64,000 nucleotides of DNA. Origin: Adiantum capillus-veneris. Lineage: Eukaryota; Streptophyta; Polypodiopsida; Polypodiales; Pteridaceae. The stretch is taken from contig CM043956.1 in the NCBI GenBank assembly GCA_014529385.2, forward strand, positions 93,297,221 to 93,361,220. The letters are read 5' to 3'. The notes under the pieces were generated by a model, which saw nothing but the letters and a program-made list of their open reading frames with translations, searched no databases and was not told where the DNA came from. Both the position numbers and the translations under genes were made by a program. Below, in pieces: positions 49,369 to 64,000 of the stretch. Numbering within the stretch: position 1 is the stretch's first letter; each line of letters opens with the position of its first letter.

Positions 49369-52300
49369 ATCAACTAGGGCATTGACCAACACTTCATTTA
49401 GCTTACATATCTACCAAATCATTGTTGTTGAGCTCAATTATTGCCAACCAAGAATCACCAAATCACCATATTAGATATATATCTTGACCATGGTAGTGAT
49501 GAGCATAACTATATCAACATGCCAATTCAACAACAATTGCCAACAGTCTATTTGAAGTTGATAACACATAAGAAGCGGTTTGTTCTCTGAGTTTCCCCTT
49601 TGTGGACCTAGAATATCATGAAACCATTGCAAAGGACGAGGTTACCTAAAATATTGAAAAACCTCGATGCTTAGTTGAATTGTCCAAAACTTCCTCTAGG
49701 TTCATCTAGGGTACAAAAACCATCTTTTAGAAATTGCACGATCAAGATGTCTCTACTTTGGCTGTGTAGAGGAGTCTTGGGAGTAGTCGTACTCACTGAG
49801 GACCTTTAGGCTTCTATTAGGTGATTTTTGAGAGGTTGATAACTTGGACTACATCAGAGTCTAAGGATTTATGCTCTTTCCAAAACAAAAAACAAAGAAA
49901 ATCCACTGTTGGTAATGAACACTTTCCACTACCTTTTTCTGAATTGACTAGGAGTAGGGTACGTAGACATCGAAGTGGATTTTTGACCCATCTCACCCTT
50001 TGGATTGTCATCAGTGAAGTGTTTTGCAAAATTTTAGAGTTTACATGTTTGAAACACATAAGGTGAGCTTGGAAGACCAAAAACAACATTTATGGTCATC
50101 ATGGATCTTGAAAAAGCTGTAGCAACTTGTTGATAAGTCAAAAATTAGCTTTCAAGAAAATTTTCAAAGTTCAGCTGAAAATGGGCTTATTATCTTCCTT
50201 AAGTTAGATGCATGCAAATGTGATTTTCTTTTTTTTTGGCCAAAAGTACTTGTAATAGATTGTCTAAAACCTGAATGCCATCAAAATCCCAAAAAACTCC
50301 AAATTTTGTCCTGTAGATAATAAGCGTTTTTTTCTCAAGGTTGAAACTTAACTTTTTTTGCATGGATATCTTGTTTGGGTGATATGCTATACTTTTTTGA
50401 AGGCTCAAAATATTGTGAGTCCATTTGAGTACAAAACTGAGCCAAACTAACTTTTACTCTGAATAGACAAGTAATTAAAGGTAAGAACACTCAAAACATA
50501 ACAAAATTTGATGAGACCTCTTGACAGGTTTTAGAATACCTTGTTTTAAGCGTGTGATTTGAAAAAGTTGAAAAAAGTTGCAAAATTGGACACCTAGATA
50601 ATAAGTACGCTTATTATATCGGTCTTCAAAATTGTACAATTTTCATCATTTGATAGTTCATCACATGTTAGAACATATTCTAATAAGACCCAACATATTC
50701 TAATAAGACCCTGATTCAAGTTTGGTGTCATTTAGAGTTGTAAGTTGTTATTTAAGCCTAGATTTCAATGAAGACCACTACAGACACAAAATTTGGCCTA
50801 AAAACTTGAAAACTAAACCAAACTTCATGATGAAACTTGATTTGTGACTTGTTTATAGTGTGACCATTTAATATAAGTCAAAATATCGGAAAAAAAAATC
50901 CATTTTGACCTGAGAGATAATACGTGATTATTATCTTCTCCTAAAAAAAGGTAACTTTTTGAAAAAATCTCAAAGAGAATTGGATCTAGGGCGGTAATAG
51001 AGTGCTTGCATGAAGTGTCAAGTGATTTGGACATCATTTGACTTGCATAACCACTTGAATTGTATCTAAAACTGCTAGACTCAGAAACTATTGGGAGATT
51101 GAGCTAAACTTGTCCAAAAATTGTAAAACCTCATTCAGAGCTTATTATTTACTAGTGGGAACCATCAAAATTTAAAAATTTGGGCATGGAGATAATAAGC
51201 GCGCTTATTATCTTTGTCTTCAAAAATGCAAAATTCTCATCAATTGAGCATACCATATGTTAGACCATTGTGGATTGAGCTTATGATTGAAATTTGGTAT
51301 CATTTGGAGCTATTGAGAGCCAATTGTGACGAATTTCTTTGAAATCCAACAACACTTACAAAAAGGGAGCTTAAAACTTGAAAAGTATCCCAAACCTTGT
51401 GAAACTTGCCAAATGACCTATTCATAGTGAGTACAACTAGTGTGCATCAAAAACTTTGAAAAAATCTTTATTTTGGACCAAAAGATAATAAGCATTATTT
51501 TTTCAAGTGCACCAAACTTCATGAAACTTATTAAGTGATCTATTAATAGTATCTACAGCTAGTGTATGACAAGAAATTTGAAAAAAACCTTCATTTTAGG
51601 TCGAGATAATAAGTGGCATATTATCTTCTACTCCAAAAACACAAGATTTTTGAACTTTTCTTCAAGGGACTTTGATCTATGATAGTAATAGATTGCATAT
51701 GACAAATTTCAAGTGATTTGGTGTAGTTTTTATATTTTCTTGAAGGGACTATGATCTATGATAGTAATAGATTGCATGTGCTAAATTCAAGTTATTTGGA
51801 GTAGTTTTGATTGAGATTTTGGGTCAAAAGATAATAAGTGCTTTTTTGGCAGGATAATAAGCGTGATTTTTTAAAGTGATTCAAATGTCATGAAACTTGT
51901 CATGTGACCTATTCAAAGTGTGTACAACAAGTGTTTTGGAAAAAATATTCATTTTAGGTCAAGAGATAATAAGCGGGCTTATTATCTCCTGCTCCAAAAC
52001 ACAAGATTTTAAAACTTTTCTTGAAGGGATTTTGATCTATGATAGTAATAGAGTGCATGTACCAACTTTCAAGTGATTTGAGGTAGTTTTGATCGAGATT
52101 GGAAATTGTTTTGTACCAAAGTTTGCCAATCACTGAAACTGATAAAAATTTTCGCAATACTTGTCCAAATTTGGTGAAAATTGATGCTCTTTGATCATAT
52201 GCTTAACGAGTGTGCATTGTCAAAACTTCAAAAAAGTATATTTTTAACTCAGTAGATAATAAGTGCCTTATTATCTCGTGATAGTCAGAGAGCCAATTTT

Positions 52301-52500
52301 TGACATTTTTTGGTTTACAAGGTTAGTAAGCATCTCATAAGATAGCTTGTAAAATTTGGAGTCATTTGAGCAGTATTTGCTACAATAAATTGGTTTTTTA
52401 GGAGTTGAATCTTGCAAATTGGTCCTTTGGATACTTTTGCAAAAGTGATACTAAAAATCTTAACCTAAAAATTGGAAAATCTTCAAAATTGGATTGTAAT
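49369..52500. repeat. Diverged repeats with AT-rich palindrome AGATAATAAGCG / CGCTTATTATCT
   Basis: The palindrome or half of it occurs near 50310, 50602, 50918, 51198, 51482, 51602, 51830, 51855, 51962 and 52253. Surrounding phrases also recur ('gaaacttgtcatgtgacct', 'gatctatgatagtaatagat', 'tttggagtcatttg'), showing old units of about 120-450 bp. No open frame survives. Confidence 0.75.
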
Positions 52501-55240
52501 ATCTTCAAGTTAGCAAGAATATTCTTCTTCTATCCCCATTTGAGAAAGTTGTGCCATAGTTCAGACAAAGAACACTAGATGAGCTAAGAGTGATCGTGCA
52601 AGCTACAAGTTTGTAAGTACAACCATTGCATGTTGGGGATTGGTGAATTGTAATTTGGATTGAGGATCGAAAGATCAAGGAAAGATATGGTTGCAAATCA
52701 AGCTATTACGACCTTAATTTTTCATTGTTTCAAAGACTGCAATGAATTTGGACACATTCAAGCTAGAGCTACCCAACACTTGCAAGCTTGAAGAGCATTC
52801 AGCGGCCAAAATCATTTTGTCACAAGCATTATTGTCAACCGGAGTAAAAGGAGTTTGATTATGCAACATCAGAATCTGCTAGGAGACGTCCTTATAGATC
52901 AAGAAAAACATGGACTCAAGTCGAATTGAGGTTTCAAGTGAACCAAAGCCAATCATTAGCATCAACATAGGAACAAGTGCAACAGAGAAAATCTTACAGC
53001 TATATGGCTATAGAGCAGCAAAAGTCTTGTATGCTGATTTAGGAGGAAATATGTATCTGATGAGCAACAAAAGTAGCACATGAGCCAAGATGCTACTAAT
53101 CAAAGTGAAGCCAAATCAAGAGAACTCCTTGATGTTTACAAGTTTTTAGTGGATCTAGGTATTGCAAGCTCAAAGATGAGGTGCGAATAGATGTTCCAAA
53201 AAATTAACCCAAGTGGTTATCCAAACATACAAGCCAACCAACCATATAGTTGGTACATATGGAATCAAGATACTTGTACATGGACTACAATGGTTGACTC
53301 TACAACTGAGAGCCACAATCGGAAGACCCAATAGACCACCCAATAGAAGTGAGTCTTATCAAAGAACCAGGTCAAATGAAATACAGAGTTCAAGATGGAG
53401 AAATCTATAGCCTGATGCTCAATGTTTAAAAAAAAGATGTCGACAATTTGACAAACATAGAAGCTGAAACTTCTTAGCAAGATCTTGAATTGGACAAGCC
53501 AATTCAAATACCACCCGTAATGGTGTACTGCTTAGTTTGTGAAAGAAGAGCTAGAAATTTTCCAGAGGAACCCAAACAACAAACTGCAAAGCAAAACACG
53601 AAGCGAATTGGAAATGCAAATTTTGATGTAAGTGCATCTAACTTTTCATTTTTGATGCAATCAAATGCTTCCACATTACCATTAGAAACAACAGTAAAAG
53701 CACGACAAGTTCAAAATATGCATAAAGATCCACAAGCACATGAAAAGCTTAAATTGGAACCTATAAACACCAAATTCATGTGTGAATTTAGTGAGAGTCT
53801 CTAGCTATTACCAAAGGACAAAAAGAATGTTAGGTTTGCAAGTGATCTTGCATCCACAACCAGTAGTGTGCAATCATTTATGAGTCTAAGATGCACATCA
53901 AAGAAAATGTTGTTAGTTTGTTAGCATTATATGCCACACATGATTCCTACAGACATTATGTAGATCAAGAAGGGCAAGTGCACAAAAAGAATTGACCAGT
54001 GCTTGAAAGGCCTACATACCAACTCATAGAATTATGCCTAATGATAGATCTTGATGGATGGTTTATGTTTGAGGAAAGAATCTATTATAGAAAATCCTCT
54101 CTAGAGCTGAATGAAATAACCTGAGTGAACCCAAAAAATTTGTTTAGATCCAAACTCTCATCCATCAGTAGTCAAGCTTCAATGTTGTGACCAGAGCAGC
54201 ATATATTATGATCAAAATGCATGTAGATATAGACAAGCGTCTAAGATCTATAATGCCTTGGTCCTGAAACTACAGAAGCTCATGCCATAGAAGACCCACG
54301 AGATAGATAATATCAAGATGAAGACAATGCAATTTACAGCTTGACTTGGGGGAGACATTTTTCATGTTTCATGGAGGTTCATAGGAAATTATGCATAAGG
54401 TTTTCAAATACCAATTATCAATAAAGCAACACATAGTATGCCTTCAAAGACCCAAACAATGAGATCAAATAAGAATCAAATAGCACTGCACCCAACTCAT
54501 GGAGAAATCACTAGTGATCACCCTAGGAAGGTGGACTTCAAACTTATCAAACTCAGCTCTTGTACCAAGAATCGCAATGTCAGTTAGAGCCCTAGAACTT
54601 CTAGCCAGTGCCCTTCAAAGAAAAATCCATTACCGAATCATATGGCTAATGGAAGCTCCCAGTTGACCCAGGTTTCCTCAAAATCTGTTGCCAAATGGCT
54701 ACAAAGATTGTCAAGGACAAAAGTTTTAGTTAACTTCTGAAAGTCAAAGTCAAAATTTGATAAATCCCATAGTGTCCAAGCAATTAAATGTGACCATGCT
54801 CACATATGCATATCAAGATGCAAATTGCAACGAGTATCAACAAGTCCATGACCTTGTACAAACCCCCATGGATGATAAATTTGGAGTGAAGGATCTTCCA
54901 AAGATGATGTAGAACCTCAAGCTACCATAATAAGTTAATAAGTAACGGATAGCTCAAAATTGACAAAAGCTAGAGCTCAAAAATCTACATAGATTTCAAC
55001 ACCAAAATCTCCTCCAAAGAGAGAAATTCTACTAGAAGTGCAGTGGATCTTCTTAGATCAAACATTAGCCAAATGCAAACAAATAATGCGCAACAATTGC
55101 AAGAAAAAGGTGCAATATTGCAGCCAAATGGGCCACCAACCACTGAAACAATTAATCAAAGCAAGGAAAATGCAAAAAAAATTCAATTCAAGGATACAAT
55201 AGTCAGTAAGAGCAGTCAGTACACAACAAAATACTGAGAA
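52501..55240 (+). pseudogene. Decayed coding remnants of an unknown element
   Basis: Readable stretches appear in shifting frames, for example KPIISINIGTSATEKILQLY and RAAKVLYADLGGNMYLMS near 52930-53080, IQIPPVMVYCLVCERRARNF near 53500, and a 104-codon frame at 53490-53804. Frequent stops and shifts show decay. I recognise no family. Position between two repeat blocks of the same palindrome family suggests an old element's internal region. Confidence 0.35.
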
Positions 55241-55244
55241 GATT

Positions 55245-55402
55245 TGTAAGATAGAGGGAAGACATACTACAAATAACCACCCAACCATCCTATATAAAGG
55301 CCCCTAGCCCATGGCTCTTAGATATATATAGACCTCGATACTGCAAGTGTGTCCGGCACTTTTCCAGGCCATGCCCTCCTAATCCTATTGTTGGCATGAC
55401 AT
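55245..55402 (-). repeat. LTR-like repeat, copy 1 (truncated)
   Basis: The plus strand begins 'tgtaagatagagggaagaca' and includes 'cctatataaagg'. It is related to 58546-58720 and 60429-60603 but lacks about 18 bp at its right end and diverges beyond. Confidence 0.55.
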
Positions 55403-58451
<3,049 letters not shown>

Positions 58452-58545
58452 AGATCCATGATGGGAATTGCTCGCCCTACAACCTCCTCCATGCCTTCTT
58501 CTTCTTCCTCCCCTTATCCCTTTCTCTCTTGAGCTCTAATACCAA

Positions 58546-59352
58546 TGTAAGACAGAGGGAAGAGAAACCTACAAATAACTACCCAACTTTCCTATATATA
58601 GGCCCCTGGTCATCTGACTATTAACTACATATAGACCCCTATATTGCAAGTGTGTCCAACACTTTGATAGGGCAATGGCTGCCTAGTCCTACCCTTGGCA
58701 TGGCAAGATCAAGTGCAACATTACTAGTGAACATGAAGAGAAGCTATGAAGCAAAGTACAACTAGATTTCATCTAGACGAGAACCTCATGTCTTTTTGCA
58801 CTTAGAAAAAATGTGGCCAACCACAACTAAAAGCCTCTCCTGAATTGGTTAGCATATATAAAGACAGACAAGTAGAATGTTGGGGAGTCATTTCCACTAC
58901 CATTCAAGTAGGTTCACAGACCCTTTTAGCTCAATTTCATGTGGTGTTCTGAAAACGGCAAGTCAAAGCTCTTTGAACACACCCTCAACCAATGGGTATC
59001 ATAAAGTGTGCAAAAAGAGGTTTTTTTGTTCTAGTAGATAATAACCGTCTTTATATTCTCCTGTCAATCAAAGAGGTCACTTTTGATTTTTTTTTTTACT
59101 GCCAAGGGTAGAGCACATATTACACAAATACATTGAGAAATTTGGAGTTATTTGGACATTTTTTGCTACTTGACTTGTGTCTACGTTTTGCAAAATTAAG
59201 ATTGAAAGTTTCTAACTAAGAGTCATCTCTAGGGAATCACCCAAAAAAGCAAAGGTATATTAGCCAAGTACTCATTGGAGCAAAAGAAAGTGAAGCAAGT
59301 GTTTGTTACAAGCATTTAGATAAATATCAATGATCCAATGTGGATTAAAAAC
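58546..59352 (-). repeat. LTR-like repeat, copy 2, with ~630-bp duplicated flank
   Basis: Left boundary 'gctctaatacca' followed by tgtaag. Read on the minus strand this gives ...TTACA then TTGGTATTAGAGC, a near match to the initiator-tRNA-Met PBS, placing an LTR end here. A TATA-like 'cctatatatagg' lies about 50 bp inside. It matches 60429-61247 throughout, including an AT-palindrome half-site near 59034. Confidence 0.6.
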
Positions 59353-60274
59353 ACAAGATCAACATCAAAAGACAAACACATGGGATGGATAGCATCAAAA
59401 TCCATTTTAAAAGAGCAAGGGTACCATAGAGGTAACATACATATATAGGTACCAAGAACAAAGATAACAGTATATGAAGTGCAATTGAGACCTTTCCAGA
59501 GTAGAAGGCCAACTCAAAATCAACTTCAACAATATCCTAGGATTGAAGTGGTTTATAGAGAAGAACAACAACAAATGCTTCTAAAGTCTACCACAACCCT
59601 AAAGAAGATACAAAGTAGGCATGGACTCGAAAGAATCTTCTTTTTGCAAAAAGGTTCTACACAAGATATATGAAGTATTGGCAACCAATCAACCCGAAGC
59701 CAACTACAATTGCAACAAAATTTCATGAATATGTCAAGAGTTCAACAAGACCTCAAGCCATACAACGTCATCGAAGAGGCTACGCAAGGTCATAGAAGGA
59801 TATGGATTCCTAAGTCTTCCAATGCCCTGAGTCAAAAGTCAAATGCTGATAGTCAAGAAAGGCCTACAAAAGCATCAAAGGCTCCTTACAATAGGCCTAA
59901 CTAGTTAATCAAATGAACAATGGAGGGAGTCATCACAATCAATGAAGGACAACCCAACCAACACAAGTATAGATCCAAAGGTGATTAAACATGTATGGAG
60001 AGTCTGACAACCTCTTGTAGCCTCCATGTACTACTCGAGTTGTCTCTATCCCACACTATGACATTTATGTTTGTGGTTCTCATTGTCACTATAATAAGAT
60101 AGCGAGGCTTCGCATTTGGAGAGCCCCATGTCTCTCCTTTTTAAGCACTCAAGAACAACTTAAAGTCAGCTCCAAACAATGCATAAAGCACTCACAACAA
60201 TGAATCTCTTATTGTAAACCAATTGGATATGATATCACAATGAAGCGAAGAAAAAAAGAAAAGTCGGATGCTTG

Positions 60275-60276
<2 letters not shown>
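59353..60276 (+). pseudogene. Decayed Gln/Arg-rich coding remnant
   Basis: Frames 59479-59673 and 59710-59904 encode Gln-rich peptides (RRPTQNQLQQYPRIEVVYRE; GHRRIWIPKSSNAL). They resemble in style the remnants near 52.9 kb ('aaacatggactcaag' there, 'aggcatggactcgaa' here). No domain recognised. Confidence 0.3.

Positions 60277-60328
<52 letters not shown>
60277..60328. repeat. (AG)n microsatellite
   Basis: About 26 units, followed by sequence matching that after the (GA)n at 58351-58447. Confidence 0.95.
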
Positions 60329-60332
<4 letters not shown>

Positions 60333-60428
60333 GAAGATCTATGCTAGGAATTGCTCACCCTAGAACCTCCTCTATGCCTTGTTCTTCTTTCTCCCCATCT
60401 CCCTTTCTTCCTTTAGCTCTAATACCAA

Positions 60429-61247
60429 TGTAAGATAGAGGGAAGACAAAGCTACAAATAACCACCCAACTGTCCTATATATAGGCCTCTAGTCATCTGG
60501 CTATTAACTACATATAGACCCCTGTATTGCAACTATGTCCGGCACTTTCATAGGGCCGTGCCTTCCTAGTCCTACCCTTGGCATGACAAGATCACGTGCA
60601 ACATTACTGGTGAACATGAAGAGAAGCTATGAAGCAAAGTAAGGCTAGATTTCATCTAGACAAGAACCTCATGTCTTTTTGCACTTAGAAAAAATGTGGC
60701 CAACCACAACTAAAAGCCTCTCCTCAATTGGTTAGCATATCTAAAGACAGACAAGTAGAATGTTGGGGAGTCATTTCCACCACCATTCAAGTAGGTTCAC
60801 AGACCCTTTTAGCTCAATTTCATGTGGTGTTCTGAAAACGGCAAGTCAAAGCTCTTTGAACGCACCCTCAACCAATGGGTATCATAAAGTGTGCAAAAAG
60901 AGGCTTCTTTGTGCTAGTCGATAATAACCGTGTTTATTTTCTCCCGTCAACAATCAAAGAGGTCACTTTTGATTTTTTTTAATTGCCAAGGGTAGAGCAC
61001 ATATTACACAAATAGATTGAAAAATTTTGAGTCATTTGGAAATTTTTTGCTACTTGACTTGTGTCTATGTTTTGCAAAATTAAGATTGAAAGTTTCTAAC
61101 TAAGAGTCATCTCTAGGGAATCACCCAAAAAAAAAAAAGGTATCAGCCCAAGTACTCATTGGAGCAAAAGAAAGTGAAGAAAGTGTTTGTTATAAGCATT
61201 TAGATAAATTGCATTTAGATAAATATCAATGATCCAGTGTGGATTAA
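60429..61247 (-). repeat. LTR-like repeat, copy 3
   Basis: Same organisation as copy 2, with 'gctctaatacca' abutting 'tgtaagatag', a TATA-like box, and an AT-palindrome half-site near 60915. Copies 2 and 3 differ by a few percent of substitutions and small indels. Confidence 0.6.
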
Positions 61248-61924
61248 AGATAGAAAGACAACAGCTCAAAGAAGGGTTTGTTAATAGATGTATTTGGTTT
61301 GATAGTGTTTTAGGGAAAAACTACTCCCCTGTTCATACGCACAAGCACGACACAGACAACATACTTATCATCCGATGACACGACTAACCCGTAGGTGCAC
61401 ATAGGCAATCTTGTTAGCTTGTCAAGCTGAGACCAATCTACACATACGCACTTTTATGATGCATCAATCACTAACCCTGGTAGAATGCAACCCACTCTAT
61501 CCCTAAACGCTCATAACAGTGTTTACACGTCCAATGAACTCGGAATCACATCAAACTTACTAGGCATCATCCTCTCACTAGGACATACTTACCTATAAGT
61601 CTAATCTCACCAGATTTGAACCCTAGCTATCTCGAATACTGTCACGATAGACCAACAGGTCATAATCCAAAAGTGAGCGAAACTTAAGTTTATCAGTATC
61701 TATGTGTAGCTAATCTCTTTCTCATTCCATGAAGCACTTGATTATTGAAAACAGACACCGTTTGTGCTACTTACAAGCAAAACAAGCTCGAGGAAGAATC
61801 GATCGCGATCAAATCGAAACGGCGAATGCGTGGCGTGGGCGCGTAGCTCTTGGAGAGACTACCGCGATGGTGTGGTCGCGTCGTGAATCCGGTGAGGGAG
61901 AAGCGCATAGCAAAGAGGATAAGA

Positions 61925-61979
<55 letters not shown>

Positions 61980-62400
61980 ACTCGTACGACACAGGATTAA
62001 TGTTCAAAAAAATGTTGTCTAAAAAATGGTTCTAAGGTGACTTTTATACTTTAGTCACCTTAGCTCAAAAATGTACATGGGGTTCTCTTGCTCATGATTA
62101 CAAAGTGGGAATAAATCTGAGTCCTGACTAACTGACTAATATTTACATAATCCAGACGAATGGATCAAAATGATAAGACGTTGTCAGGAGTTTTTTGGAG
62201 CAAGGGATTGCGCATATGTACATATACATGCATGGTGCATCAAATAAAGGATTGCCCATTTTCCTTAGCTAGGTGGTTATGTGGGGCCCACATGTGTACA
62301 GGTAGGACAGGGTGTACATAGTGCATCGATTTTCACTATTACCAGTACCACTGTGTTTTCTACAATAATGAGGAGTTTATAGCACGTAAAACTTCTCGAG
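61248..62400. other. Spacer with (CT)n, no gene supported
   Basis: (CT)n at 61927-61978. The 97-codon frame at 61729-62022 runs through the microsatellite and is not supported, although 61795-61915 is CpG-rich compared with its flanks. Confidence 0.4.
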
Positions 62401-64000
62401 GAAGCTATCTGCGGGCCGACGACGTGAGGTCAGCAGGTGCGTCAGATGGCATCTAGTGGCGTCAGGAGGGCGAACGAGGTCAATATTTGCACGCGGATGA
62501 GGACGGACACAACGTGGGTGTTTTCTTGTGAGAGTTATGCAGAAAGGTCATCATTAGGACCACTTTTTGGGGCCACTTCACGTGGTGGCGAGATGCATTA
62601 TTGGAAAAAAGCTGAGTGCCAGGTGTGCAAATGATGCAAAAAGGTGACAACTATGCACTGCAAGGTCAGTTTTTGGCCTGTTCGGGGTCCGTTTGAGGTC
62701 ATCTAAAAGGCCAAGGGTGCCCAACTAATAAAGCTAAGTGTGAGAACTGAAAAAACAGAGAGAAGACCAGAAAAAACGTGGAGAAGAGAGGAGGAACAGC
62801 CGCAGCTGTGTTTTTGCTCATTTTGGAGCCTGTTTTGGCCGTAAATTGCTCATCCGAGGTCGGATTTGAGCACTTTGACATTGTAGACTGGGGTTTTGGG
62901 CCGTTCCGGACGCGATGGCGCTGTCCATTTTGCCAAATTCCTCACTCTTTTCCTGCTGTTTTTCTGTGTAAGTTTCTCCTATGAGCGAAGTTTCTACTCT
63001 AGTTTGTGATTGTATCTGGTATCTTTTACCCATATTGTGTGAGCTGTTTGCCCCATTGGTGTTGGCCCAAGCTCATTTGTATCTAAACATAAAAAATTCT
63101 CCTCTTTTGAGCTGAGTTTTTTGGGTGTGTGTGTGTGTATGTGTGTGTCTGTGTGGAGTGGGCAAGTGGATAGTCTCTCTCCTCTCACTCCAGAGGTGTG
63201 TTCCCTGTCTCGCCCAGGTGTGTTGTGTAAGCCGAGTGGTGCCCCATAGTGTGTGTGTGTGTGTATCTTCCCAAGAGTGTGTGTCGGGTCGTTATAGAGG
63301 CGCTGTGTGTGTTTTCATCCCGCTCACATTCTTTTGGCGCCCCCACGGAGGATCTTCTTCGAGTACCTTCTGCTTCGAGCTTCGAGCTTCAAGATTCAGG
63401 GCTACAGGTTACAGGTTACAGGTTACAGGTTACAGGAACACGTACAGGTACAGGTGATTCACACAGGTACAGGTAGCTGGAGTACAGTGATATACTAGCA
63501 GTGATGTCACTTGCAGTTGTTGTGGGAATGCATCACTTGGCGCCTATTTGCGCGCATTGTCTGCTGGATTGTACGTTACTTGTGGAAACTGCCATTGTAC
63601 GCATTTGTGGAGCCATATATGGTTTTATTTGGCAGTCCCAGCCATTTTTGAGACTTGGTCTGGAAGATAGTCATTTCTGAGACTTGACTATATGCGATTT
63701 GCATTAGCCTTCGTGTGAGGGTCGATAGCGTGAGGTTTTTATTGAGCTGAGGGATTCTCAAATGTGGAGATCCTTTCGGTGATACAGGTAGTTGGAGCAC
63801 CCTTTTTGTGACCTCGCCATAGGCTATGTACTAGTGAGTCCTGCTTGATACTCGGGTTCTATTGTTGACAGTTTATGCATACATAGACAGCCTATATTTT
63901 GGGTTCCTACTGTTCTACTTCTGGGGAGACTCTGTAGAAATTTTCCCAAGTTATGATGGCTAGTTTTTTGGTCTTTTGAGCCATTTATGCTGTTATGCTG
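62401..64000. other. GC-richer region with GT runs and a heptamer repeat, no gene supported
   Basis: This end of the window is higher in GC and CpG than average. (GT)n-like runs occur at about 63124-63155 and 63247-63265. A heptamer TACAGGT is repeated five times at 63403-63436, with degenerate continuation to 63476. Short frames on both strands lack motifs. It could be part of an LTR or gene leader that continues past the window end. Confidence 0.4.

Noticed and set aside
54000-54120. IDLDG stretch near 54045 as another FCP1-type phosphatase
   Set aside because: Only the short motif is present, with no downstream WS or DD motif, and the surrounding frame is broken.
63403-63436. Interstitial telomere repeat
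   Set aside because: The heptamer is TACAGGT, not TTTAGGG or TTAGGG.

Overview
The window looks like a stretch of a large, repeat-rich nuclear genome of a land plant. The evidence is GT-AG introns throughout, a Ty3/gypsy chromovirus, a MULE transposase with a SWIM finger, plant-type FCP1-like phosphatase genes, long (GA)n/(CA)n/(AT)n microsatellites and very low coding density. A fern, lycophyte or similar early-diverging lineage is my guess from the style of the sequence; nothing here proves the clade. No rRNA, tRNA or CRISPR array was seen.

Layout. 0.3-2.7 kb: two neighbouring FCP1/HAD-phosphatase-like reading frames on the minus strand, one having lost its nucleophilic Asp. 7.2-9.9 kb (minus, 'gene A'): a two-exon gene with an N-terminal unknown region, a ParB-like segment and a C-terminal SAM-binding motif I of a permuted amino-methyltransferase. 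12.3-15.7 kb (minus): a four-exon MULE/SWIM transposase. 16.1-18.5 kb: microsatellites with a 251-bp foldback element. 18.5-22.5 kb (plus, 'gene B'): a second ParB-like plus methyltransferase gene with about 13 exons, bracketed on both sides by copies of one ~65-bp direct repeat. 24.1-24.5 kb: a small orphan ORF. 32.2-35.5 kb (plus): a Tnp1-like plus DUF7869-like transposon gene. 36.5-37.2 kb: a possible poly(A) retroposon. 37.8-38.2 kb: an OAS-like nucleotidyltransferase fragment. 40.6-49.4 kb: a complete but decayed chromovirus with 1.6-kb LTRs. 49.4-61.3 kb: degenerate repeats and decayed coding remnants.

Two unrelated palindrome families dominate the non-coding DNA. A GC-rich one (half-site CCCTATGGCCC) fills five clusters at 3.4-5.1, 6.2-6.8, 10.0-11.4, 26.0-29.1 and 30.6-32.15 kb. 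The palindromic core is kept while the spacer sequence differs between clusters. An AT-rich one (half-site AGATAATAAGCG) recurs through 50.1-52.3 kb and again near 59 and 61 kb.

The most unusual content is the pair of ParB-like/DNA-methyltransferase genes. This architecture is familiar from phages, plasmids and bacteria, but here it sits in spliced plant-type genes. Both copies carry stops or frameshifts and degenerate catalytic motifs, so in this window they are decayed, non-catalytic, or affected by assembly errors. Most other genes here carry similar lesions. I found no sign that the genes form one working pathway. The shared theme is mobile DNA and its remnants.
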